Position numbers and translations under genes: made by a program. Below are positions 54,126-64,000 of a stretch of DNA of 64,000 bases, one piece after another (the first letter of the stretch is position 1; each line of letters starts with the position of its first letter). The stretch is from Nephromyces sp. MM_2019. Lineage: Eukaryota; Apicomplexa; Aconoidasida; Nephromycida. Where the stretch lies: the NCBI GenBank assembly GCA_015657535.1, contig JADHZB010001227.1, forward strand, positions 1-64,000, written 5' to 3'. The notes under the pieces were generated by a model, which had not been told where the DNA came from, ran no database searches, and saw nothing but the letters and a program-made list of their open reading frames with translations.

Positions 54126-56130
54126 TTACATACAATCAAAAGAGTAGTCATTTTTTAACAACTCTATTGCATCTTCTACATATTCTTCAGCCCGTGCTCC
54201 TAATAAGACACAGTCAACTCCTGGGGTATTTATTAGGAATTTTAAGGCAAAATGCTAAAAAGAATAAGGATCATTTAAATAAAGAAAACTTGTTGGTCTT
54301 AAATTAAAAGGGATTTACTTGTAGAGATTGATTTTCAGGTACATTATATTCCAATTTTTTATTGAGGTAATCCCTTGTGTGTAAACCACTCTTATGTTTT
54401 GCTACACCATGGAGACGGTCAATCCATCCCTGTCATACATATAATCAATAAAGATTTCTGTTAAGATGCGGTGCTGAGGAGATCTTCATATAAATAGACA
54501 CATTATGAAATTGTATATAGTTAACAATCATCAAGACTAACTTGTAATTTTTCAAATGCTTTATTTGAAGCATCAAGGTGGTACTCCATAGCTGTCTTAC
54601 GAATCATTGGGTATAAGTAGCCTTCTAGGTAAGAAACCCATTCAAATAAGGACATATTAAAGTCGCCAATGACGACCTTTTCAGCCATATTCAATGAATC
54701 GACTACCCTGGTAAATTTTGACTCCGAATACTCTTGTTTTAATTCTTGTGAGTAATCAAGAAATTCTTGGGTATTATTTGGGTAGTCAGCAAGTCTCCAA
54801 GATCCCTTGTTTTCAGATAAAAGAAAAATTACACATTCATTTTGGGTATAGAAAATCAAAATAGTAGGAAGGAGCTACCTTTTCAGGGAAGGCATTAATA
54901 GGACGATTTACTAGCACATTTATGTTGTGTTTTTTTGCCCAGGGAATTGCACCAAATAGGGACTCAGTCTCAAATAAGTTTGCTGGGAGCTGTAATATTG
55001 AAAAATGATGCTCAGTTGATGAGCCAAAAACTTTGATTGCAGCTTGTTGTGCGAGGCAGATCGTTTCTAAGGTATATAGAGTAGGAAGAGTATCTTAAGT
55101 AAATTGTGTTTGGATAATAAGTTATTATATTCATTTTATTAATTTTTTGCTTTAAAAGGTAGTCTGAAAATATCTAATTTGTACATTTAAAGAGCCATAT
55201 ATAATAAATAAGGAAATACTTATATAAACCAAAATAAATATAAACTCACCCTGGTAAGGAAGAAAGTGTGTATCAGAAGATTGTAAACTAAATGAGTTGG
55301 ATGAAATACCGTAGGCCCTAATGGTCCCTTCTTCTTTGATGGTGTTTTCGAGGAATTCGAAGGCAAGAGCAATTCTTCTAAAAATTTCCTTTTTGAAGGT
55401 CTCAATATCTTCTTTATTGTACGTGTGAAACTTTGATAAATTTTTAATTAAATAATTTTCAGGGTTGTGGAGGAGATAGAAATCAATGTAAGAAGTCTTT
55501 AAGCGTTGTAAGCTTTGATTTATCTGATCTTTGATAAAGTCGGGGTGTATACAGTGCATGTAATTCGGGTTGAACTCTACAATATCTGGAAAGCGTGTGT
55601 GAACATTTTCGAATCTTTTGAGATCGTTCCCACATAAATATCCACATTTGGAAATTATTTGGATGTCTTCCCTCTTTAGTGCATCCTTTGTAAGTAAGTC
55701 CGCGAGCACTTCTCCAATAGACTCCTCACTCTCACCATCAGTGTAATTGGTTGCTGTGTCAATCAATTTTATACCTTAATGATTGTGTATGTATTTAGAA
55801 ATATAATCAAGACAGTGCTAAATTCTACATGAATCTATTTTATGTCAAAAATGAAAAACTTCTTGAATGAATAAGATGTAATTCAAAAGCATATTAAACA
55901 TAAATACAACAATGAAATCAAATCATACAGACACTCACAAATATTTACAAAAATGGCTCAATAAAACAAATGCACACACATACATTCTCACCATTACAAA
56001 GGGCATGGGATAGTGCATTCTTGTGTACATTAGCTCGAGTTAAGCGATAAGTACCAAATCCTATCTTGGATAATAGTGTGGTTTTTTTTAACGAGTTTGA
56101 AGACATATTCATCGCATCATTCTGGTCCAT
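54126..56130 (-). CDS. Aldo/keto reductase family protein
   Basis: Six exons, 55992-56130, 55250-55774, 54879-55066, 54542-54805, 54319-54429 and 54126-54254, all in phase, 451 aa. The start gives a family-like first strand (SKIGFGTYRL). The catalytic tetrad of the family can be read: Asp and Tyr in LIDTATNYTDGESEESIG, Lys in IISKCGYL and His in FYLLHNPENY. Later landmarks are AYGISSNSF, LFGAIPWAKKHNINVLVNRP and, at the end, TPGVDCVLLGARAEEYV, as in the cofactor-binding C-terminus of bacterial and plastid-type AKRs. It is longer than the usual 300-350 aa, with an insertion between the His strand and the next helix and a long helical segment in exon 4. The enzymes reduce carbonyls with NAD(P)H; the substrate cannot be told. 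No targeting peptide seen. Confidence 0.9.
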
Positions 56131-58392
56131 CTTAGTGAATTTTTCTGTCTATTTTTTACAAAACCTTTCTACAAAAATTGTATAAATTACGGGTATATAT
56201 GTAACCATAAGAAGTGTCTAATTTAAACAAGTTAACAATTGTATATATTTAATTACGCATCATAGGATTGTCCAATAGGGATAAGTTCACAATTATTTGT
56301 GTTTATATATACATCTCAATCTCTATTTCTTATTTTGAGTATGTAAAATTAAATGAAGGGGATATTGCTTATATTAAATTTTTTATAGTTGTAGGGTATG
56401 TATGTATGTATATGTGGGTAGAATTATATAGTTGGGGCTAAAATACACAAATGGGTGCAAAAATGCAAAAATGGTTTTTTTTTGTTTGGGGAGTGTATAT
56501 GTAAATATATATTTATATGTGTGTGTGTAATGAAAGTGGAAAAAATGATTATATTGAAAGTATATAAAAAGAGTTTCAGTCATTTAACGCTTTTATTATA
56601 AATTTTAAGCATTTTATGGAAACTCGTGCTAAAAAAAAAGAAAGATAGTTTTCTATTTAAACTCTAGCGCTCATTTAATCATTATTTGTTGTTTGTGTGA
56701 AGTCTTTGTTTCATACTATTTGTAAGTTTTATGTGTGTTAACTTGGTGTTTGCTTGGTCTTGATGTGTGTGTTAGTTTAATATGTGTATTATTTTATGTA
56801 CACATAAGCTTGATATGTGCACTACAAACATCCTTGTACAAGTTTGATGAGTGGGAAAAATTTTGAGTGTGTGATATTGGTGTGTGGGAAAAATTTGCAT
56901 GTGCATGTGCGTGACAGTGACATATATGGGCAGTTGGTTTTTGCGATGTAGATTTGTGCTGGGTTTAAAAAATTGATATTTACCCAAATTGGATCTTTTC
57001 GGGGGGTTTACATGTAATTTATATATACCTTGATGTGTGGAAAGAAATATAAAATCTTTTTAAATTTATTTTGTGTGCTTTTTTTTAAACTTAAAGTGTA
57101 TATTTTAATTACAATTTTAATTTTTAGCCTGAGAATAAATGTTTGAGTAAATTTTTCATCACATGTTTTGTATATAATGAGAAATAATAAGGTATGTTTT
57201 GTGAGTATATGTGGTTTTTAATGCAGAAAACAAATATTAGGCACTCAATGATTTCTGTGGTGTTTGTGTTCAACATCAGTTTGCTTAATTGCCTTGTTAA
57301 ATAAATTTTGCACATATAACGTGCTGAATTTAAACTATACAATTCAAGTAAACAATTTTTTCAAACATTTTTTAGTGTTTGTTATATAATTAAATGTGAG
57401 AATCAGTTTGGTTTTTTTGTTGTATAAACTTCAGAGATAATTTCGATTTTTAAACATTGATATTTGTTTTATAAGTTTTAATTCATTAATGACATAATCT
57501 GAGTTTTAGCTATTTTACAACTATTTAGGATTGAATCATCCAAATACACAGTTTTGATTTAAGCAGTATGCTTCAAGACGATATAATATGAAAAGTCAAT
57601 TTGCTAAGCACACAGAAGTGAATGTTTATGAGTTAGAATAGCTCTTTTAAACAAAATTTTAAAGACTAAACCAGTTTTAATTATTCAATTATGCACAAGG
57701 GAAATGTATACTAGGAAGTTGTATGTCATATATATAATTACATATAATATGAAATGTTAATGGAAGCATTGAGAGTAGCCTGGTGTATTCATAGTAATTA
57801 ATAAGTGGAATTTGTTATACGCTTTAACAAAATTGAATGTTTCCTATATACCCTTGCTTCCATAAGCAAGATTTATATGTAATGTGTTGGATCTAAATAT
57901 TAATCAATCAATCATACTCATAGATGACTGACTCTATTTTGTACATAACTTTTAACATTTATGTTTATGCTTTACTTAGCCTTGCATGTTTTCTACAGTA
58001 GTGATGCAGTAGCATAAGCACATTTTTACAGAACCTAAATATGTAAAGATATTTATATAAGCCAAACACATACATTAATGTATGTAATTAACAATCTTGA
58101 CTTAACCCACACGCACTAACATATGTATCCACTCATTCACTTGTCCACAAATGAGCATATACAAGTACACAGAGATGCGCAAACGCGCTTACAAAGTACA
58201 AAAACATAAACCAGCACGCACACCCTCACGCACATACCCACACACAAGGTACTACTGGCACATGCTTTCACATCTTTAGTCGCATCTCTACACGCTCCTG
58301 CATCATCCCTTAACCAATCTTACTAGACTAACACACATGCACAAACAGAGTGAGCAATACAAACGCAAGCATATTCACAAAAACACACACAC

Positions 58393-58456
<64 letters not shown>

Positions 58457-58518
58457 NNNNNNNNNNNNNNNNNNNNNNNNNNNNNNNNNNNNNNNNNNNN
58501 NNNNNNAAACACACACAC

Positions 58519-58582
<64 letters not shown>

Positions 58583-58977
58583 CACACACTAACACACAGA
58601 GTTACACACACACACACAGAGCCACACACACACACAGAGCCACACACACACACATATACACACGCACAAATAAATATATACAACAGCCACACGCACATAT
58701 ACACAGCATCGACTCACATTATTCATGTATACTTAAATAATCACATAATTACATAGCACACCCCCCCTCCCTCCTCCCCAAACTCAGATGTACCCAAAAT
58801 GACATAATTTTGAGCCATTACAACTAATCTTCTTTCAAATTAAATTATTTATAAATTTGGTCATCTTCCTCTCCCTCTCCCTCATCTTCATTTTATTAAT
58901 ATTTTTCTCCATTTCTTACCTAATTTGTTTTTTCTTAATTACCTCATATTTTGTTTTCTTGATATATTTTCTTCAAA
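56131..58977. other. Long divergent intergenic region with strong base skew
   Basis: About 2.8 kb between the aldo/keto reductase (-) and eL29 (+). From about 56.38 to 57.3 kb the plus strand is G/T-rich. From about 58.05 to 58.80 kb it is A/C-rich. Read along the coding strand of the adjacent gene, both halves are therefore A/C-rich. No exon recognised: open frames over the CA tract are only repeats. Confidence 0.6.
58383..58580. repeat. (CA)n microsatellite interrupted by a 50-N gap
   Basis: Near-perfect CA repeats run from about 58383 to 58456 and from about 58510 to 58580, with 50 N between (58457-58506). Both sides contain the same AAACACACACACAACACACA edge. The gap is an assembly placeholder, and the true repeat length is unknown. 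Imperfect CACA-rich sequence with GAGCCACACA units continues to about 58660. Confidence 0.95.
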
Positions 58978-59810
58978 ATGGCCAAATCAAAGAATCACAC
59001 TAACCATAATCAAGTAGGTTTACCTTATGACCTGTGTGTATACGCTTTACAATTAAATATATCAACATGAGGACTAATCACACACTCTGTTTACAAATTA
59101 TTATCAAATTGAATAGCTTGATGTGTGTAGGAAGTGTATGCTGATATCAGGATGTTTGCTCTACTTAGTTGTGTATAACTTACCCATAACTCATTCAATT
59201 ATTTAATATTTCCTTAGATTTATAACCTAAACTTTTTAAAATAAGTTTAAACTGAAAGGTTATGATTTAAGTGAACTTCTTAAGCATATGTCATTCTTTT
59301 GCTCAGGATCGTATATATATACCTTTTTTTCTATACATTCTATACTGATTTATATTTATTTTCTCACAGAACCACAAAGCCCACAGAAATGGCATAAAGA
59401 GGATAAAACCTACTAAAAAAATGCCATCTAAGGGGGTAAGTTATATAAACATGAAACATAACAGGCGATATACATTACATTCTTTGATACAATATACACA
59501 TTAATTAATGCTATACACGTTTACTATTTCAAAGTCTGACATCTTGCAGTAACTACCTTTTCACTTGTTTGCGACTATGTGTACAATCTTATATAATTTT
59601 ATTGATATAGAATAACAACTACTTAATAACAAATGCTTTTATACATTGAAAATATTTTGCTTATGATACAACACCCATTATTCTTCAACTTCACCACCCT
59701 ACTCATTGACAAATATACACATTTTCGATACACAGATGTGCCCAAAATTTGTAAAAAATCAGAGGTATTGCATCAAGGGCATAGTTAAAGCTTTCAGGTC
59801 TAAAGAATAA
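58978..59810 (+). CDS. RPL29: 60S ribosomal protein eL29
   Basis: Three tiny exons, 58978-59013, 59370-59435 and 59736-59810, all phase 0, encode 58 aa. The first reads MAKSKNHTNHNQ, nearly identical to the start of eukaryotic eL29. The second gives NHKAHRNGIKRIKPTKK, and the third CPKFVKNQRYCIKG followed by a basic end. Length and motif order fit the short form of the family. The protein sits on the large ribosomal subunit. The exons are too short to be found by length alone. The gene lies just after the CA-rich tract, in an A/C-rich leader. Confidence 0.9.
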
Positions 59811-61153
59811 ATTTTTCAAATAATTTTTGATTATATTTACATCTTTTGATTTGCAACTTTGTCTAAAATGCGTACAGAGTTTAATATAATCAATATTAAA
59901 ATTTACACTTTTTTGTTTTATACAAAAAGCTGCTTAGATTGATTTAATTTGACTAAAACGACGAATTTATAAACTCAAATTCCAATAAATTTATTTAAAT
60001 TTTCTTTATTAAAAAAGCGTATATGCACAATGATTGAGTGAGCTAAGATGAGTTGATAGTTAAACTATAATATTTAATCTATTAAAACTAAGTCAAGATA
60101 CGTCTGTATATGTCTGTATCAAATTCTACAATTGAGAAAAACGTGTAAACATGGGTATGTAAAACTACTAAATATGTTTAGAAATGTATACGAAAATTAT
60201 GCAAAACATCTTTAGGACTTAGTAGGAATATATACAACTAAATGCAAAGATGCTGTGTATGAAAGTAAAATTGAAATTGCAAATATAAGAAATAACTACA
60301 GTTATCGAAAATGATCAAACTGTTGAACTAGGAAAGCTAATAGTTTATTTCAATTGGATATATGTTTGTATAAATAAAGATACTTCACAGTGCTAAACAT
60401 ATAACGGTATACAGCTGCAATTAACTTTGAAAACTAACACCCATGTTTAGCTACATGCTTTGCTTATGCTTAATGTTAAGCTACCAACTTTGCTTATATT
60501 TTGCCTTGTTAACTCAAACTTATATCTGTATTCTTTGTGCTCTCAAATTAATCCAATTCTATAAACTACGTGCTCCATCATATATATATATATATCTATA
60601 TAGCACACATCTTTGCATATGCACACACATATATAGGTACATACACACCTAGGCACAAACACATACATAACTATATACACACCATTTATACTAGCTTACC
60701 AAGAGATGAAATACACTTGTTATATCTATATAATGCATACAAATATTTAGGAATAAAAAGTATAAGATCATCAGATCAAATTGACTTTAACTCTTAGTAA
60801 CAATTTTCTCTCTCTCTACAGCTATATATATACATATAAATTCATATGTGATATTCTCTCTCATTCTCTCTACAGTTATATATATTCCTCTGCGTCTCTC
60901 TCTATCATATACTTATTCTCACCTACTCCCTCCCATCGATATACTTAACTTCTTCACACTTACTCTCCTACTCACCAAACATCTTATTTCTTGTGTAATC
61001 ACATAAATGCAACTACCCCTACAACGGTGTCTAGCATTCATATTACAAATTATATATATATAATTACGATTTCTTTCTATATCGCGCATTACCCTTCATC
61101 ATCAACAAATATATATCCAACTTTAATCAACGCACAACCTATAAGCACACAAC
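59811..61153 (+). other. Intergenic spacer and UTP10 leader
   Basis: About 1.3 kb. The first 800 bases are plain AT-rich. From about 60.79 kb it becomes pyrimidine-rich (CTCTCTC runs), and from 60.9 kb to the UTP10 start it is rich in C, A and T with few G, like other leaders here. Two CTCTCTACAG copies are listed separately. Confidence 0.5.
60805..60884 (+). repeat. Duplicated pyrimidine-CTACAG element upstream of UTP10
   Basis: Two copies of TCTCTCTACAG followed by C/T-TATATATA end at 60821 and 60875, 54 bases apart, with CTCTCT between them. Each looks like a 3' splice site, so they may be alternative acceptors of an intron in the UTP10 leader. No matching donor was pinned down. Confidence 0.45.
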
Positions 61154-63425
61154 ATGGCTACCGAATTACAGTCACAACTCGAACGTTTACAACGTATACA
61201 CCACACACACATTGACCCTTATACAACTTCACGTAAAATTAAACTTCGATTCCTCCTTGACCCCGATTCGTGGCCCAATGGCTCGTTCAACTTGTTTTCA
61301 CTGTCCGATGCGGCGATATACTCCTTGAAGCGCCTCTGTGATTTGGATGAGGACTTCAATAGAGCGTGGGATGTATTCCATCCCCCCTCTACTCAGATCG
61401 GACACCTGAATTACACGAATTATAGAGATTTTCAAACATTTGCAGAAAACGCTCATTTGGATGAAGTGATTGAATTGTTTTTGGACACTCTTTCACCTCA
61501 CGTATTATCACAGGAGGCAATATACTGTTTAGAATGGCTTATGAGGACCTACTCGATACACATACACAATACACAAGCCCTTATTACATCTGTGCTACCC
61601 TACCATGAGACTAGTCTCTTCAATAAAGTCCTCAAGGTCCTTGAAATACCTAATGTTAGCCCATGGGGATTCTTGGTAAACCTTAGAAATTCAGAAATAC
61701 CTCTCAAGCGAAAATTATTGGCACAGGCTTGCTTGGCTTCACCAACAATAATTGAAATTATCTCTACATTCATTCACCGATTCCACCAGATACACAAGAA
61801 AGAAGATAAATGCATCGACTCCTGGTACATAGTTACATTGTTAGAGGTCATCAATCTTATTGAAGAGAAGAAGATGCGGTTCCCAGATCAGATGCTTCAG
61901 AATTTGATGATTTCATTGCTTTCAGGTGTACAAACACCCGAACATAGGGAGATGCATTATGGGTGCCTGACTGTATTTCTCAAGCTATCTACATTGAAAC
62001 AAATTCCTCCAGAATTAATCAAACAAGTTTTACTGATTTTATTCAATGACTTGAATAATGAAAGCTTAAACAGCAAACAGTATATAGATGCGCTTGCATT
62101 TACAGCCATTGTATGCCAATATCAGACGGCAACCTTTCAATTCCCACTGAAACTATTAAAAATTTTCATTAGGCAACCTGATTTTGATATTTCTATTCAC
62201 AAGGTATATAAATATATAAAACACACTAAAAAATCTTGAGATTTTTGTATATATACTCTTATATTTTTCATAATGTATATATTTTTCATTTGCTTAAGAT
62301 TGTGACATATAAATCTTACTATTTTGAGTTTGTAATTTGTGTCCATTTTCACCCTCAAGATTCTAATTTGTATAAATCTTACTATTTCTTATCTATAATA
62401 AATTTGCATTCTATAAATTTTCAAAATTTCACAGTTTAATCATTCCCTAGACTGTATGAGCTATAATTTTTTATATATTTGCAATCACCTCTCTGTAAGT
62501 AACATTTTGCATTTATCACTTTTATATATTACTAGATAACATCAGAGAGAAAGATAGAAGCGTCCAATTTTTTTGCTGTATTTTTTCGATCATGCTTTGC
62601 ATACCTATTAAAGAGCAGTAAGAAGGACCACCAAAAGGCTGACACTCAAGTACACCCTATAAACTTTCAATCTGAGATGTTGATGATGATTAGTTCATTA
62701 CTGAGGCCACAAGAGAAGATTTATAACTACAATGACATACAGATTGCTCTCCCAGAAACGTGCGTATATGTGATGTTACTCGAGTTATTTGATGCATTCC
62801 ATACTTTCTACACAAATTATCAAACAAATTTATTGAGCAAGACACTACAGGAGCGTTTTTTTGAGGGGTGTAAGACACTGTTGAAACTATGTGAGGAATT
62901 TTATCCAAATGTTTTGGGTAATGCTATTGGTTTTACAATTGAGTTGTTGAAGACCAATAATTCCCCCACTACTCCATTCTATAAATTCATCTCTTGTGAA
63001 ATTACAAATTTTGATGAAATTGAATCTAAGTCTGACTTATCTCAAACTTCATTAGGCACACTTGTATTGGTGTATAATGCTTTTAAGGGTAAGAATGAAT
63101 TTAATGGGAACTCGCATATCAATCTTTATCTCGACTACTTCAATAAGATGGACCCATCTGAGCTCCTTACCATTTCAGCTACCCCAATATTTTCTACTAT
63201 AACCGAATTAATTCTCGAAACCCTTAACCAACATAATATCGAACAAATAATTAAGGTAAACCTTATATTGATGACTAAAAATAAATTTGTATAGATTTAC
63301 ATACACACTTCTGTAACTTTCACACCTACATTATTTCACATTATCAAGGTAGAATAATATATATATGTGTATGTACACACAATTTGAATACCCAATACTA
63401 AATTATCTCATATATTCAAGACTTA

Positions 63426-63460
<35 letters not shown>

Positions 63461-64000
63461 TCACACATCTTACACATTAGATCTTGGACACTGAGAAGTT
63501 TTGGATGACCCTACAGCCAGCTGTTGCTATAGAAAAACTTGGCAAAACGTTTAATCGCTATTTTGATTATTCAATGAATGGGTTAACAAATCTAGAAGAT
63601 ATCACTATCCCGAATGAATATCTCGGAAACATAATCTTATCCACTATTTATCGAAATTCGGCACTCAAGACATTATTGCCCAAAATTTTAGGTGCCTACA
63701 AGATTGTAATAAATGCAACCCAAGATATGGTTAGGGAGTGTACATACATTAAAATAACTCTCAAATATTATCTCGTTCTTGTTTCATTTTCCTATATCTC
63801 AGGAAATTATAAGAGTTATACATTGGATAATTTCTCCCCTGATGTTTTGTATAATGTGTGAGTCTACACCTGAATTAACAAACAGTGCAGTGAATACAAA
63901 AATCGATGAACTCTTTGAGGTTTTCTCAACAAAGTTATCTCATCCCATACACACCTCACACATGTAAGTTATAATAGATTTTTGCTTATAGCCGTAAGCC
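61154..64000 (+). CDS. UTP10: UTP10/HEATR1, U3 snoRNP (SSU processome) protein, N-terminal part
   Basis: Exons 61154-62203, 62536-63255, 63481-63729 and 63803-63963, then a GTAAGT donor, so the gene continues off the window. About 726 aa are present; the human protein is about 2140. The start MATELQSQLERLQ matches the family. The signature UTP10 N-terminal segment is clear: LSQEAIYCLEWLMRTYSIHI, HNTQALITSVLPYHET, LFNKVLKVLEI. The rest is repeated alpha-helical (HEAT-like) sequence, as expected (KRKLLAQACLASPTIIEIIS, YIDALAFTAIVCQYQ, GTLVLVYNAFKG, NEYLGNIILSTIYRNSALKT). UTP10 is a scaffold of the t-UTP subcomplex in the nucleolus and links rDNA transcription to 18S pre-rRNA processing. Its first exon has much higher GC than the surroundings. 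Confidence 0.9.
63429..63456. repeat. (AT)14 microsatellite in a UTP10 intron
   Basis: Fourteen AT units lie inside the intron between 63255 and 63481, shortly before its acceptor (TTACACATTAG). Confidence 0.9.

Noticed and set aside
58323..58756. Long open frames of alternating Thr-His or Cys-Val across the CA tract on both strands
   Set aside because: They are pure translations of the dinucleotide repeat and the N gap, with no start context or neighbouring exons.

Overview
The window is nuclear DNA from a very AT-rich, intron-rich eukaryote, most likely an apicomplexan or a close alveolate relative. The evidence is a transcription factor with three ApiAP2-type domains, a carbonic-anhydrase-related protein whose remaining metal-site residues recall the apicomplexan eta class, a compact PPR protein of probable mitochondrial function, and many short GT-AG introns. 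I cannot place the lineage more finely. I saw no rRNA, tRNA, CRISPR array, insertion sequence or prokaryotic operon. Most genes are split, so the coordinates below are outer limits of hand-built splice models, with exon coordinates in the evidence. The models were built from reading-frame phase, splice-site sequence and family resemblance remembered from general knowledge. No alignment or database search was run.

Layout. 0-20 kb: a left-truncated acidic gene (-), a carbonic-anhydrase-related membrane or secreted protein (-), a PPR protein (+), an unknown 249-aa protein (+), NUDC (-), an unknown 419-aa seven-exon protein (+) and a CEP44-like centriolar protein (-). 20-32 kb: an intronless 1302-aa APC2 (+), a GAF-bZIP protein (+), a poorly resolved secreted-protein candidate (-) and a tail-anchored protein candidate (-). 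32-43 kb: HUS1 (+, 11 exons) facing DHX35 (-, 11 exons), then an atypical SDR-fold protein with an N-terminal leader (+). 43-56 kb: a 1339-aa protein of unknown function (+), the ApiAP2 factor (+) and an aldo/keto reductase (-). 56-64 kb: a long low-complexity divergent intergenic region with a (CA)n tract and a 50-N gap, ribosomal protein eL29 (+, 58 aa) and the N-terminal part of UTP10/HEATR1 (+), which runs off the right edge.

The genes do not form one pathway. Several are core machinery: the 9-1-1 checkpoint clamp (HUS1), cell-cycle proteolysis (APC2), centriole assembly (CEP44), spliceosome-associated helicase (DHX35), ribosome biogenesis (UTP10) and ribosome structure (eL29). The most unusual products are the GAF-bZIP protein, whose basic region lacks its invariant Arg, and the carbonic anhydrase homologue, which lacks two of the three zinc histidines. 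There is also an apparent one-base frameshift in DHX35, a GC-AG intron in the PPR gene and a perfect 20-bp inverted repeat at 14.03 kb.
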